From Ophiothrix spiculata (lineage: Eukaryota; Echinodermata; Ophiuroidea; Amphilepidida; Ophiotrichidae): 26,124 bases of DNA. Of the stretch, positions 1 to 10,405 are shown piece by piece (positions within the stretch are counted from its first letter, which is position 1; every line of letters begins with the position of its first letter). Under the pieces are notes generated by a model. It did no database searches and was not told the origin of the DNA. It saw nothing but the letters and a program-made list of their open reading frames with translations. The position numbers and the translations under genes are program-made. The DNA is taken from the NCBI GenBank assembly GCA_000969725.1, contig JXSR01S041957.1; one strand, 5' to 3'.

Positions 1-1490
1 CAAAGTTGCACGCTTTATCTGAGAATGAGCCTTAAGGTACCTTTTGCTGTAACGCATCACGTATGAGCATCCACTTGTAGTTTTGAATACAGTCAATTAT
101 GTATGAGATATACTTTTTTATAATTGTTCACAACAAATCTTTGGACATTGAAAAACAATTTATGTTTTTGGAAACGGGGATTTTTTTCAAATAACACTTT
201 TTTTGATAAAGAAGTTTTCTTTTCCATCTTTTCTTCGACAGTGATGTTTATTTATCTATGTATATTGTATTGCGTAATATTTTCTCCCTTTTTGTTAGTT
301 TAAAAAATAAAATACCATTAAGTACCAAGACATGTTTAGCCCATTTTTAAAACTAAGCAATCCATGTGATCTATGTCTTTTGTGTGTATATAATATTGTA
401 AGTTATAAAAGAGAGGTTTTATTCGATTTATCTTCATATCCATATCATGGGTATTAAATATTGAGAATTTTATGTATTTTCATTTGCGTTGTTGATAGTG
501 GACTACTTAAGCGTGTTGTCCGGATGAGTTAGTATCAATTTAGACACGTTACCTGTTAATGATCTTATATAAGATATATATGACAGATATTTTTTTGAAA
601 TTTACTTGACAAGGATGAGTTTAGACAGGATATGTCCAGAGTCATAATTCTTTGTCATTCGGCTGGAATGGTTTTATTCAAAACAAGTCACGTTGTCCAA
701 TATTATATGAAAAAAGGAAGTTAATTCATATTAATTACTTGATTCCTCAATTTCGTGCTTTATGTACAAAATCATGTTGTAGCAGCATTTACGTATTTAT
801 TCACGAAAGACTATTGAAAAAACATGTGCATAAACATGATAAAAGACTATAAAAGAATTATTGAACGAGTGTCATTGTGACCCAACGAAGATATACAAGG
901 AGCATATGTTTTTCTTATATGAAAAAAACATTATATTGGAAGCACAGTACCCTTAAACACAGCCCAAACTTCTATTTGGATTCATTGGTAAAGTGACAAA
1001 GTCCCCTGAACTTAAATCGCTACTAGTACATAATTATATGTATAAAGGTACCTTTTGTATAGGTGTGACTGATGTGTTTTTTTTTCTTTCTAATTTATCT
1101 CCCTTCCAGTCATATCTGCAATATTGACTGATCCTAAGTAGTACTTGATCGCTGTACTCGTTATCTTTTTCAACATTTAGATTCTATGATGCACATAAAC
1201 ATTTGAAATTTCGCACGCATGAAATGTAGCCCGTAAGCGTGTTGCTGGAACATTTATATTGATTATCATTGAATTATGTTACTTCATTGGCGCCAAGTGT
1301 TTCTTATAACATTTGTAGAGTTAAATGTTGACGTATGTTGAGACGAAAACGTTCCGGGATTAATTCAATTAAATCTGTTCGCACGTGTTATCAGTAGTTA
1401 TAATTATTTAAATGTGTACCCTTAATATATTTAAGTTAGTTTGGAGCATAGTTTAGTGATCACAATTAACGCCTATATTCTGAAATGCTA
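1..1490. other. AT-rich non-coding stretch
   Basis: No gene, RNA or transposon is recognisable here. The only long open frame (652-852, plus) has no family motif, no start context and low-complexity AT-driven composition, so I treat it as chance. A short palindrome, AAGGTACCTTTT, occurs at about 35-46 (with one flanking difference) and again at 1045-1056. Two copies of a 12-mer do not establish a repeat family. Confidence 0.6.
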
Positions 1491-1723
1491 CACTCTTCAA
1501 AAGAAAGGATCAAATCGAACCGATAAAGTATCAAATATGAGCTTACCCTTTTCCGGATCAATTTTGATCCAAATTCTCCTCAAATTTGATCCTTTTCGGA
1601 TCAAAAAAGAGTGTGTGAAAAGGATCAAATTTGAGGAGAATTTGGATGAAAATTGATCCGGAAAAGGGTAAGCTTATATTTGATACTGTATCGGATCAAT
1701 TTGATCCTTTCGTTTTAAGAGTG
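1491..1723. mobile_element. 233 bp foldback MITE with 107 bp arms
   Basis: The element is an almost complete palindrome. The left arm (1491-1597) and right arm (1617-1723) are each exactly 107 bp, align in inverted orientation without any gap, and differ at only about seven positions by my hand alignment. They are separated by a 19 bp loop. The ends read CACTCTT...AAGAGTG, and the motif GGATCAAAT recurs inside the arms. The loop also carries an AAAGAGTG that resembles the terminal motif, possibly a trace of how the palindrome arose. I could not find a convincing target-site duplication: flanks GAAATGCTA and AAAGATATA do not match. The family is therefore not assigned. It encodes no protein; the open frame running through it (1441-1656) is a by-product. 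High arm identity with no indels suggests a young insertion or recent homogenisation. Confidence 0.85.
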
Positions 1724-3203
1724 AAAGATATAATCTTAAGTAAACAATTTATACTCAACAAAAAATAAATAAATCCATGAGGGGGAACAATTGTTTTCTC
1801 ATCCACGCTTATCAACAGTTACTGTGTATTCTAAAGAAATGTTGGGTGTATTTGTTTTGGGTTTTTTTTTTTGGGAGGGCAAAGTATCTCGTTGTCAAAT
1901 CATTTTTGTTTCTTTGAAACTTTAATGAGAAATGAGCTGCTTCCGAAGCATATTTCGCTGATATTTTACATAAATATCAAAATGCAATGAACAGCACAAG
2001 AACCAAGCAAGCATGACTTCATTTGTTTATGATGTGATTATGACAAAATATTGTTTGTAAATAAAGTTTGGTGTATACATTCTTTCAACGAAAGTGCTAA
2101 GCTGGAAATAAATGAACTGCGTGAGTGTTCTTAACGCTCGGGGTCAAACACTAAAATATTACAGAATATTATGTCTTAATTCTCTCCTTCTTTAGTTTTT
2201 AAGTTGCAAATATCAGTAATAGAATGAATACTGAGCATAAGGGTGTTGCATTTTATCCGTTCTCTCAACTCCCCCACTTTACAATCGAACGGACTTTTGC
2301 ATAACAAAGGACTTAGCTGATAGTGAGCAGTGTCACAATCTCGCAAGGCGATTTATCTAATTTTGTACAATTAATAGTTTTTCTTCTGTTTAACGTGTGC
2401 AACTTCCTGAACTGGTTATCTACCAACTGCATGAAATGACATTAAAAACATACCACTTATAAGTTTAGACAACAGTCTTTTTCATCGAGTCGTGTTGCGA
2501 AAACACAACCAACAGATTCTTAGCACGAAATAAATGTTCATAATCAAATTACATACCAATAGTCCAGTCCGGTTCTTATAGTGTTAGAAAGTCGCATATG
2601 TACTTTAGCCTAGTTCGGGGTATTTTTTCTCTCATTTTTTTTTTGTACTGAATAACAATGTACTATATAAACGATTTTGTTGGCTCATTCACTGAATTCA
2701 ATATATATGGATAATCGATACTTTAGAGTTTGCAATAGACCAGTTTTGTATGTCCCATAATCTTGAATTAGCATACGTGCAGCCCCGAATGTGCAATGTT
2801 TTAAGAAATTGTTAAAAACACATCTTTTTCCAAATGTGTAACTTTTTTACTTTTTAACTTTGTATATTCGATTCCTATTCGATTTTACAATTAACAACTC
2901 AATTTCACTGTATCATATTGTAAACTCATGCGGTTATCCACCTGCAGTCGTTTAATTATTCTTGAAGTTGCAAAAGTGTGTATACCAAATCATATATTTT
3001 TCATATATCTTTAACTTTTAATGAGTATTCAATTTGTTTCCATATATTTGGCTGTTTTTGTTCTTCTCTTAATGTAATTTTAATTATATTTATGTGTATA
3101 TTAATGTATTTTTAAATCGCTGATATTTTTATGTTTTCTCAATGTGCAAATTGTACAGTGCATTGGTCATGTTTTAACAGGAAATGCGCTTAATAAATCA
3201 CTA
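1724..3203. other. AT-rich non-coding stretch
   Basis: I see no coding, RNA or repeat structure that I can support. The region contains homopolymer T runs (for example 1862-1871 and 2635-2643) and many short AT-rich words, but no long open frame. Confidence 0.6.
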
Positions 3204-3227
3204 ATTATTATTATTATTATTATTATT
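3204..3227. repeat. (ATT)8 microsatellite
   Basis: Eight perfect ATT units run directly into the left end of the small inverted-repeat element at 3226-3345. A microsatellite touching a MITE end is a recurrent arrangement in invertebrate genomes and may mark a slippage-prone insertion site or be part of the element. Confidence 0.95.
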
Positions 3228-3345
3228 GAAAGTACCGCAAATACGGGCATTTTTGCGCAAACGACCATATTAGTACGTTCTACGCATGACGTCATTTGCG
3301 CAGAAAGTAATAATATGTCCAACTGAGCGTTTACGGTACTTTCAA
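3226..3345. mobile_element. 120 bp MITE with ~19 bp terminal inverted repeats
   Basis: The left end reads TTGAAAGTACCGCAAATAC (3226-3244). The reverse complement of 3327-3345 reads TTGAAAGTACCGTAAACGC, a match at 16 of 19 positions with the outer 12 identical. Inside is a second, shorter inverted pair built from TGCGCAAA and TTTGCGCA, and the palindrome TGACGTCA (about 3288-3295), which is the consensus CRE site for CREB/ATF factors; at this size it may be chance. There is no coding capacity: both open frames here (3144-3326 plus, 3167-3352 minus) are shadows. The superfamily is not assigned because the (ATT)n on the left obscures any target duplication. Confidence 0.75.
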
Positions 3346-4528
3346 GATGCATTATGGGACATATGAAAGTGGTCTATCCGTGACAATTCTTTTGTGTTTA
3401 CACGAAGGGAAGGTTAATTTAATTGATAGGTCTCTTTTGTTGGATAAATCTAAATGGATACTTCTTTTGTCATTTACGTTTTTTGTAAACTATTGTAAAC
3501 TATTTGTTCTAATGAAATATTTTACAACAGATTCGAACTAAGGTATTGTACAAAAAAAGAAATTGGGGATTTTTGACTGAAACAATGAGGAGGACTGAAG
3601 GCTTTGATACTGCACTGGTCATTTGACACAAACATTTCATCGGAAAATGAAACAAACATTCATTCAATCGATTTTGATTTCTGTCCAATTCACTCACCCT
3701 TGTGGATCTTGTGTATCGGATGCACCAAAATTGACCTCTCTCTCTTGCATTGATTTTGTAACATTTCATTTGCAACTTGAAATGCACATTTATTAACCTT
3801 TGTTTATATGAAGTTAACATGGTGTTGAACAAAATGAAAAATATATCGTCATGCAATACGACGAAACAAATCAAACATTCAGCTATACTATTTACCTACT
3901 TTCAGATCATTCTTCAATTTATATGTATTGTGTTTTATAAACAAAAAAGTGGAAAGCCAAATATGCTCCAAGTTGTGAATGATTTGAGGATAACAATAAT
4001 TTGTCATTAGGTTTCCATCTCCGAATTGAAAATTTCATCCAAACTGTTATATAGAGTAAGATGCAGGTTTGTGTCTTTTTGACAACATTTTCCCATTCAA
4101 TGGCAATACTCCATTATTTTTTTCAAGAACGGCGCAATTCTACTAATAGATACAATATTGCACCTTGATGGTTATATAGATATCTGAGGAAAAAAATAGG
4201 AAACCAATACAATGCTGTCCTGCTTGAGTTTAGAAACAGGTTTGTAATAACTATCACTGGTAACATATATACTAGTCAGTCAACTAATATTTGGTATGTG
4301 TAAAAAGGGACTTTGAATTAGTATGCTGTGAAAAAAAATGAAATTCCGAAAGATTTGCATTACTATAGAACAAACCTGAAAAATAGACAGTGAAAATCAA
4401 AACATAAATCATATAATACTTGCATTTTATAGAGAATTAATTTTTATCTATCATCTGTTAAACAGTTGGTCTGAAATTGAAAGTCTGTACAGTCCATGAC
4501 TTTATAGTCCATGACAATGTTAAGGGGA
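3346..4528. other. Non-coding stretch without recognised features
   Basis: The longest open frame of the window lies here on the minus strand (3509-3874, 121 codons). It shows no domain, no signal peptide and no conserved motif, and its composition follows the AT-rich DNA. An overlapping plus frame (3777-4010) is equally uninformative. I do not call either as a gene. Confidence 0.55.
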
Positions 4529-4613
4529 AGCGGGTTAGTGTAGCGGTATTTCCCTCGCTTTGCACCAATGAGGTCCCGGGTTCGAGTCCCGCGCCCGGCG
4601 CTTTTTTTTTTTT
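4529..4613 (+). repeat. tRNA-like Pol III unit (tRNA pseudogene or SINE head)
   Basis: The sequence has an A box TAGTGTAGCGG (4536-4546) and a perfect B box GGTTCGAGTCC (4579-4589), 32 bp apart, as in internal RNA polymerase III promoters. The T arm folds at four of five pairs. Five of seven acceptor pairs form between 4529-4535 and 4593-4599. The D stem does not form properly, and the anticodon arm closes only with an enlarged loop (CCTC...GAGG around GCTTTGCA). A T12 tract (4602-4613), a strong Pol III terminator, follows at once. These defects argue against a working tRNA and for a pseudogene or a tRNA-derived SINE head. I do not assign an isotype. Confidence 0.8.
4536..4589 (+). promoter_or_regulatory. 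Internal Pol III promoter, A and B boxes
   Basis: A box at 4536-4546 fits TRGYNNARNNGG-type sequence and B box at 4579-4589 fits GGTTCGANTCC exactly. TFIIIC normally binds this pair. Whether the unit is transcribed cannot be told from sequence. A transcript would be expected to stop in the T12 run, giving an RNA of about 75-85 nt. Confidence 0.75.
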
Positions 4614-4700
4614 GCATTTGGGTTTCAGTCCATATTCGCTTCCGCAGGTTTTTCTCCTGGTCCTCCGGTTTTCCTCCTGCACTAAAACTGAATATTAAAG
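4614..4700. repeat. C/T-rich tail next to the tRNA-like unit
   Basis: Directly after T12 comes a segment with two related CTCCTGG/CCTCCGG/TTCCTCC stretches. In the reverse orientation it reads as GGAGGAAAACCGGAGG-type sequence, which I recall as common in marine invertebrate repeats (from memory, unsearched). It could be the body of a SINE in plus orientation. Alternatively it is a separate retroposed sequence on the minus strand whose A12 tail abuts the tRNA-like unit. The T12/A12 junction fits both readings. Short dyads (CAGGTTTT near 4646, CCTGC near 4676) are weak. Confidence 0.45.
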
Positions 4701-4955
4701 AAAAATTTAGGACCCCAATGGAAATAAGCTTCATTAGAGGCTTTCTTAGGTTATCCATTGCTTATCAGCCTAAAGAATTATTTCTAAATACTAATTGATT
4801 AGAATCAAAACTGATCTCGTCGTTAATCAAAATGTACAGGTGACAAGCTACTTGAAAGTACATGAAAACAGAATGATGTGGTATTTATGACCTTGAATTC
4901 TTAACATTGAAAACGAGAAAGCATTTAAGCAAAGTGTTGAGTTTTCATTTTCACA

Positions 4956-4980
4956 GGGGGTGGTAACCCCCCCCCCCCCT
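4956..4980. repeat. G5...C13 homopolymer hairpin
   Basis: A GGGGG run (4956-4960) is followed by a short TGGTAA spacer and thirteen C residues (4967-4979). The two runs can pair as a small hairpin. Such tracts in AT-rich DNA are often remnants of GC-rich repeats or sites of slippage, and the exact C count is prone to sequencing error. Confidence 0.8.
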
Positions 4981-6023
4981 CATGTGACGACGTAGTAGAA
5001 AATGCTTAGGTGGACGAGGGTTAAAGTTATTGTTCACTCGACTGAACTTCGTTTAGTTTAGACCCACTAAGATGAGGTGAAAATGTGATGTATACCTTGC
5101 AGCATACATCAATCCTCTTTACAAACATCATACTAAAATAATTTCAAATAAATCGAACAATAGGATTCTCCGAAAACCTAGCCTATCATATCCATTACAA
5201 TTTTAAGTACTTTCTACCTTCCTTCACTACGATAACATCAATATCTCAACTTTCTCCCCTATATAGAGATGCACAATGGAGACGATGTATATAGCCATGT
5301 AATTGTGCCATTTTGTATATATTCGAGCGCGTTATTCAATTGGGTTTGTAAATTTTGTTATAAAGAGTAAAATCAAAGATATAAATATCAAAATGTAACA
5401 CTTAAGTTTTTAATTTGCATAAAAACGTGTTCAGAATTTTATTTTTGCATAACTTCAAATCGAAAATGGGTTTACATATTGTCAAAGCAATGTGTTATCT
5501 TTGTCACGTATATAGTAGGAAATATCAAGTAAAATATACTGTTCTCAATGCAGGAAAGTTACAAAGCAGGTTTTCTAGTTGAAATCGTATTTTTAAAAGA
5601 TGCAATCAACAAATCCACACTATGAGATGTACATCGAGTTTGTCTTTTGGCATTTGATTCCCCTTAATACACATAACAATCTTACACGAAATTTGGTTCT
5701 ATAGCGCATACTGTATGTAAACGTTGTTTAGGATTCAGTGGAAGAACCGTCATCAGATGTGTCTTTGTCAAAAAACATACTAAGTGTTGCACTAAAAATG
5801 TATATGAAAAATTGCTATGCCACAGGAAGGATTACAATATCGTTGAAGATTGGCTATTGATATATATTTCAATGTCACATAACCATCTAACACATGTGAA
5901 ATTAACAATTCATTTGTTTCATTGACATTTCTTGATGATGTGCGTTAGTAAAAATAGCGTAGAGGTGAGGATGCTTATTTTGTTATGGTATTCGAAGTAT
6001 ATTTTCAGGTTGCAGATGTTTAG
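4981..6023. other. Non-coding stretch without recognised features
   Basis: AT-rich DNA with no open frame of note on either strand and no tRNA, LTR or inverted-repeat element that I can support. Confidence 0.55.
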
Positions 6024-6119
6024 GCAGCATACATGAATTCTCACCATGTTTTATGCAAATATAGACCACAGGTGTTACTTTTCTTAAAAATGATGTTTAC
6101 TGGTCGAGGTAAAAAGCTT
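6024..6119 (+). repeat. Dispersed repeat family A, copy 1
   Basis: The segment around ATGTTTTATGCAAATATA, followed by CACAGGTGTTACTTTTCTTA and then a GGT(A)AAAAGCTT tail, matches segments at 9333-9432 and 11346-11425 in the same order and at similar spacing. The copies are strongly diverged outside the core. No terminal structure is visible, so I cannot say what kind of element this is. Confidence 0.6.
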
Positions 6120-7386
6120 CATATTTGCAATATTAGAATGACGGATGTAGACTCAACTTTATACACTTTAAACTTTTCAAACTAAAGAATTTGCCTTATA
6201 ATTGCATATAAATGCTTCAAGATATAATATCGTATTAATAGCCTAGGTGTTTTTAAAATATTAAAATTTAACATGTATCTGATACCTACAAGATTGTGAG
6301 ATAGCAATTCAGAGAACGTTTACTTATCAAGTACCCCTCTCCTTCCCTGAAGTAGAAATTTAAAAAAATTGAAAAAATCGGTAAAATTTAAGATTGAGTT
6401 ATCACCTCTGTACATTAAAACAACGATTCCTTTAGTTTAACACATCATGTTAGGTACGCAACAAAGAATTCCTTTTTTGTTAAATTAATCGAAACTTATT
6501 AATTGACATATAAATAAATATTATAAATTTCCTACTTGCTTGTAGTCGGCGTAAACTTCATTTTATGCATAGGGTATTATTCCAAATTTGGCGGTTGAAA
6601 TGTATACAGAATATGCAGAGAGTTAAGTGTTTTGTGGTAATCTGCCTGAGTAGCATTTTTGTTTACAAAATTAGAAAGTTTGAACATTTCAAATACCTCA
6701 TCATTTATTTTAACTTTGAGCTTTGGATTTTCTTAATCACTCGATTAATAATGGAATTGCATAAATATAGTTGAACATGTACCACAGACAATTTATTATT
6801 CACGCTTTTATCACCTCATTATTAATATTGTATGTGTATTAGACGAATAAATCTTAAAGATCATATGAATTTACGTCCTATTTTTAACAATTGATGTCTG
6901 GGTGAGATTAGTGACATCAAATATGTTTTCAACACTTCTTAACTCTTAATTCTCTAAAACAAACAAAACAAAAGAGCAGCATCAAAATTAACAACAACAA
7001 TAACAACAACAGCACAAACATTTTCTTTCAAATATATACGTGTATTGCATCGCCTGTGCCTGTGATCTTAAAAAGATATCTGATGTCGAATCCACGGGAG
7101 AATTATTTCTAAAAGTGCACTTGAAAAAAAGGAAAATCTGTATAGACTATTTAGACCATGAACTATACCTTTGCTTATATCGTCAAATCAAGTGGAGAAT
7201 GTTTAGAGAGGTTAGTATGTATTTGAAGCCGGAATGTTATTTGTACAACGACTTATGTTATTTCTGTTCGAGCCTATATGGGTCGAGTGAAGGGTAAATA
7301 TTGACGCTTTAGTATTTAGTCTGACCTAAATTCGCCCACGTGCTACTTTCAGTGTCACTGCTTTATACATGATACCGTATATGGCG
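6120..7386. other. Non-coding stretch with simple AAC repeat
   Basis: No gene is recognised. An imperfect (AAC)n run lies at about 6990-7011. The open frames 6565-6774 and 7040-7297 (plus) have no recognisable motif and look like chance frames in AT-rich sequence. Confidence 0.55.
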
Positions 7387-7629
7387 CGCCTAATGTCCAG
7401 TAACTCGAAAATCTTGGATTATCGACGAAAATCTTGGATTATTGGTTGAAAAACCAAGATTTTCAATTAATAATCCAAGATTTTCGAGAAAAACTTGGAT
7501 TTTCAACTGATAATTCAAGATTTTCGAATTATTGGACATTTGGCGTTGAAAGTCTTGGATTATCAAATTGAAAATCTTGGATTGTCGAAAAATCTGGACA
7601 TTTGGCGTCGAAAAACCTGGTTTATCAAC
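7387..7629. repeat. Bidirectional AAAATCTTGGATTAT motif block
   Basis: A roughly 15 bp motif, AAAATCTTGGATTAT, recurs about nine times in 220 bp. It is forward at 7407, 7427, 7488 (variant), 7547, 7568 and 7608 (variant), and reversed at 7454, 7469 and 7509. The first two forward copies form a 20 bp direct period. The block is framed by CGCCTAATGTCCAG (7387-7400) and its near inverse CTGGACATTTGGCG (7594-7607; 13 of 14 match). A third copy of that end motif, TTGGACATTTGGCG, sits inside at 7532-7545, 62 bp before the right one. Many alternative hairpins are possible. The open frames on both strands here (7390-7647 minus, 7495-7734 plus) simply translate the repeat. It may be a MITE with internal subrepeats or a small satellite-like block. 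Confidence 0.85.
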
Positions 7630-8654
7630 ATTAGTATAGTTCAACATGTGAGCGACACAACTTATAGAACAATGTTCTTGCTATGCTTTTTGCTCAAATG
7701 TTCTTGTTTCTACCTCCTGTTAAATGCTTTATGAATATAGGGTGTTGACTTTAATGTATCACTTGTTTCATTCAAAATCTGGGTAATAAGCTCGTTATAA
7801 ATCCGGTTAGGTTACATAAGGGCAATTCTGGACTTGACTCGATTACCATTGCTAGAGTATCATTTGTCAGGGTATTTGAGATACATTTTTGGCAGATGGG
7901 CTTGTTCTGAATTTTGTGCCATATCCAATTGAATTGATCATATTTAAGGTTACATCTCAAATTGTTCCCTCCTTTCTTCTCAAATATATTTGAACCAATC
8001 CATTAGTCTGTTAAATTGATATTTATAAAACAATACCATAGCATACGTTTGGTTTTAAACATCAGAAAGATTATAGCCAATTTTGATAGAAAGTAATATA
8101 AAATGATAGGTATGAGTATAGGTATAATAAATAAAAAAAGTATTTCCACGTGAATAATGACAAGATTCTAGCCTTATTTGGCTTTACCGCCTGTGTTCTT
8201 CATTACTTTAACTTATTTTTTTTTTATTAATCTCGACCTCCTTCTCGATCCCTTGAATGGATGATTTAACCGGAAACTATTTTGTAAAGGATGGTCTGAA
8301 AACCCGGGGGCAAAATCACCATGCTTGCATGAGTTCAGCATAATCAATTCTTTAGGTAATCCATGATACTTGTCCGAATCGTACTCCCAAAGGCAGTTTT
8401 AAAATATTTGGGCGATGGATGGACTAAGGAAGGAATCATAATAGAGAAATCTCCTTACTGAATTCAGATTTAGAACACGTCTGAGATATATTTTTAAATT
8501 TTACTCAACAAATTGCTAGCTTGAGTTCATAAGGTATCGGTTTCTAAATCAATTTAATAATAAATTACCCTAAAGCAAAATTTATTCAATGGTCAGCTTT
8601 GGATTGCCATCATTTATCAAAAAAAAAGGGAAATTTGACGAATATTATTTGAAA
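7630..8654. other. Non-coding stretch without recognised features
   Basis: AT-rich sequence with a T10 run near 8217-8226 and an A9 run near 8619. The minus frame 7772-7960 has no recognisable motif. Confidence 0.5.
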
Positions 8655-8715
8655 TTTGCCGCTGGGGTTGTCTTTTCGAAGAAAATATATTCAATTTCAT
8701 TATATCGTAATAATA
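8655..8715 (+). repeat. Dispersed repeat family B, partial copy
   Basis: GGGGTTGTCTTTTCGAAGAAA followed by a pyrimidine-rich TTTCATTATATCG matches the 3' part of the better copies at 10280-10405 and 22930-23065 (core GTTGACYTTTCG). The upstream TAGCAAA half is not clear in this copy, so the assignment is weak. Confidence 0.35.
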
Positions 8716-9332
8716 AGAGTTGACTTGCAAATTGGCTTATGCAGGCCATTTTACACTTTTTGAGAAAAGGGCAAAAAGAAAACTGCTAGGACATCAAACT
8801 GTGTCAAAAAATTTCTGATAATGATTTTAGTAATTCTGTTCGAATATGTCTTTTAAAATAGGGTATAATTTAGATAATTCGTCAAACATTTTGTTATTAT
8901 CAATTGCCCATTCTTTAATTGCTGAAAATGGACGTTAGCCGTTCTGCAGGACAACTCATCAAATTTCGACTTGAGAATGAATTACACGTCAAGAATTATA
9001 GCAGACTTGATTTAACCATTCGAGCAACATGTATCTTTAACTTTTTCTTGAGGTAAATAACACAACGAACAAGACAACTAGATGCTCGCAAGAAGGAATC
9101 AAGAAGAAGAAAAGTGTTTTCAGGTCATAAACATAAATGAATCAATTTTTCACCAGACGAGTTTTTCCTACATATTCGCAATGTAAGTTATTTTAACTGT
9201 AAGTCATGATACTAGATATTTCAACCCAAATTGAGGCTTACTTAGTAAAAACATAAGTGGAAATATGTTGCAATGGCAATACACATAACAATTCTTTTTT
9301 TGTAACAAAATATTAATACTTATAGATTTATT

Positions 9333-9432
9333 AAGCATCATAAGTCAATTCTGACCACGTTTTATGCAAATATAATCCTCAGGTGATACTTTTCTTAGCA
9401 ATAAAACTTGTCTTGCTCCTGGTACAAAGCTT
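9333..9432 (+). repeat. Dispersed repeat family A, copy 2
   Basis: Contains CAATTCTGACCACG, TTTTATGCAAATATA and CCTCAGGTGATACTTTTCTT in order. It is the best match to the copy at 11346, and its tail (CTCCTGGTACAAAGCTT) matches the end of the copy at 6024-6119. All copies carry ATGCAAAT, which equals the POU/octamer factor site; in AT-rich DNA this may be chance. Confidence 0.65.
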
Positions 9433-10279
9433 AAATTCTGTATATTAGGTTATTGACATTGCAAAATATAGACTTTTAAATTATATTTCTAATAAACGTT
9501 GAATACGAGCCCTTTTAAGGGGTTGAGAATGAAATGTTTAAAGTATTAAAGGTGGGCTAACGTATTAAACGTATAACAAAATTTTCTTTACACCTCCCCC
9601 TTTTGCTGACGACAGCAGCACGATTTTGTCGACAGAACCATGCCTTTGCAACTAAAATTTTGCAACTGAAATCGACTGATAGTAACGATAGTTTGCATGG
9701 CTGGCGGATTGTGTTAGCGTTTAAAAAAGACAAGAGGCAACAAAACGCACAAGCCGTGTTTTGCATAAACTGTTATCGTGTTGCCAATATGACAATCGTT
9801 GTTATTCCCAGCAGCAATGACACTTTTTCTATCAACTTTACTAATAAACCTTCACCTTAATATATACAACCAAGTCATGGAATTATCAATTTATACCAGA
9901 AAACAGGTAGGAATCATAGTTAAGGCTTTTCGCTTACGATATAGCAAATTAAATGTGCAAATATCAATGTAACACCTTTCAGGTGCTACCATCTACATGG
10001 ATCTGAAAACATTACATATTGATTGAAGTATAATATTGGTCAATGTTTAAACTACAGTAATTTAGGAACTATTTTGTATTGCTTGTTTTCAAACTTAAAA
10101 GAGGATTGTGAGACCCTTACCTCGCCTACTCGGTAATAAAAGAGTTAGCTTTTCAAATGAACAAATTGCCGACGGAAGCAAATTTTAATATTTCTAAAAA
10201 AAAAATACTCCTATAGGTATCTGATTTTGACCTGAAGCAAAACAATATAGTGATAAGGTCTAGATTGTTATTCATTAAA
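9433..10279. other. Non-coding stretch without recognised features
   Basis: Two overlapping open frames (9557-9766 minus, 9603-9860 plus) occupy slightly less AT-rich sequence and contain a direct repeat of TTGCAACT (about 9646 and 9660). Neither frame shows a domain and both lie in antisense to each other, so I call no gene. Confidence 0.45.
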
Positions 10280-10405
10280 AACTTGACCAGATGACCAGTA
10301 TTATTTAGCAAAACACTTGTAACTTGTGGCAAGCGAATGCATATGAAGCGACTGCAACTAGCCTATGGGGTTGACTTTTCGTAGAAATCAATTTCTATCA
10401 TCATT
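10280..10405 (+). repeat. Dispersed repeat family B, copy 2
   Basis: The order ACTTGACCAGATGACCAGT, TTTAGCAAAACACTT, then GGGGTTGACTTTTCG 64 bp later is shared with 20380-20505 and 22930-23065, which have the same landmarks 74-81 bp apart. Identity outside the landmarks is low. This marks an old repeat, type unknown. Confidence 0.6.

Noticed and set aside
3509..3874. 121-codon minus-strand open frame, the longest in the window
   Set aside because: No domain or motif, AT-driven composition, and overlap with unrelated frames; this length is expected by chance in 26 kb.
4444..4758. Minus-strand open frame reading SAGRGTRTRDL
   Set aside because: This phrase is the antisense translation of the tRNA-like B-box region, a common false protein.
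7406..7442. Direct 20 bp repeats resembling the start of a CRISPR array
   Set aside because: Units lack spacers, alternate in orientation and sit in a eukaryotic context.
9557..9860. Overlapping antisense frames in slightly richer GC sequence
   Set aside because: Neither has a motif and both are short; nothing favours one strand.
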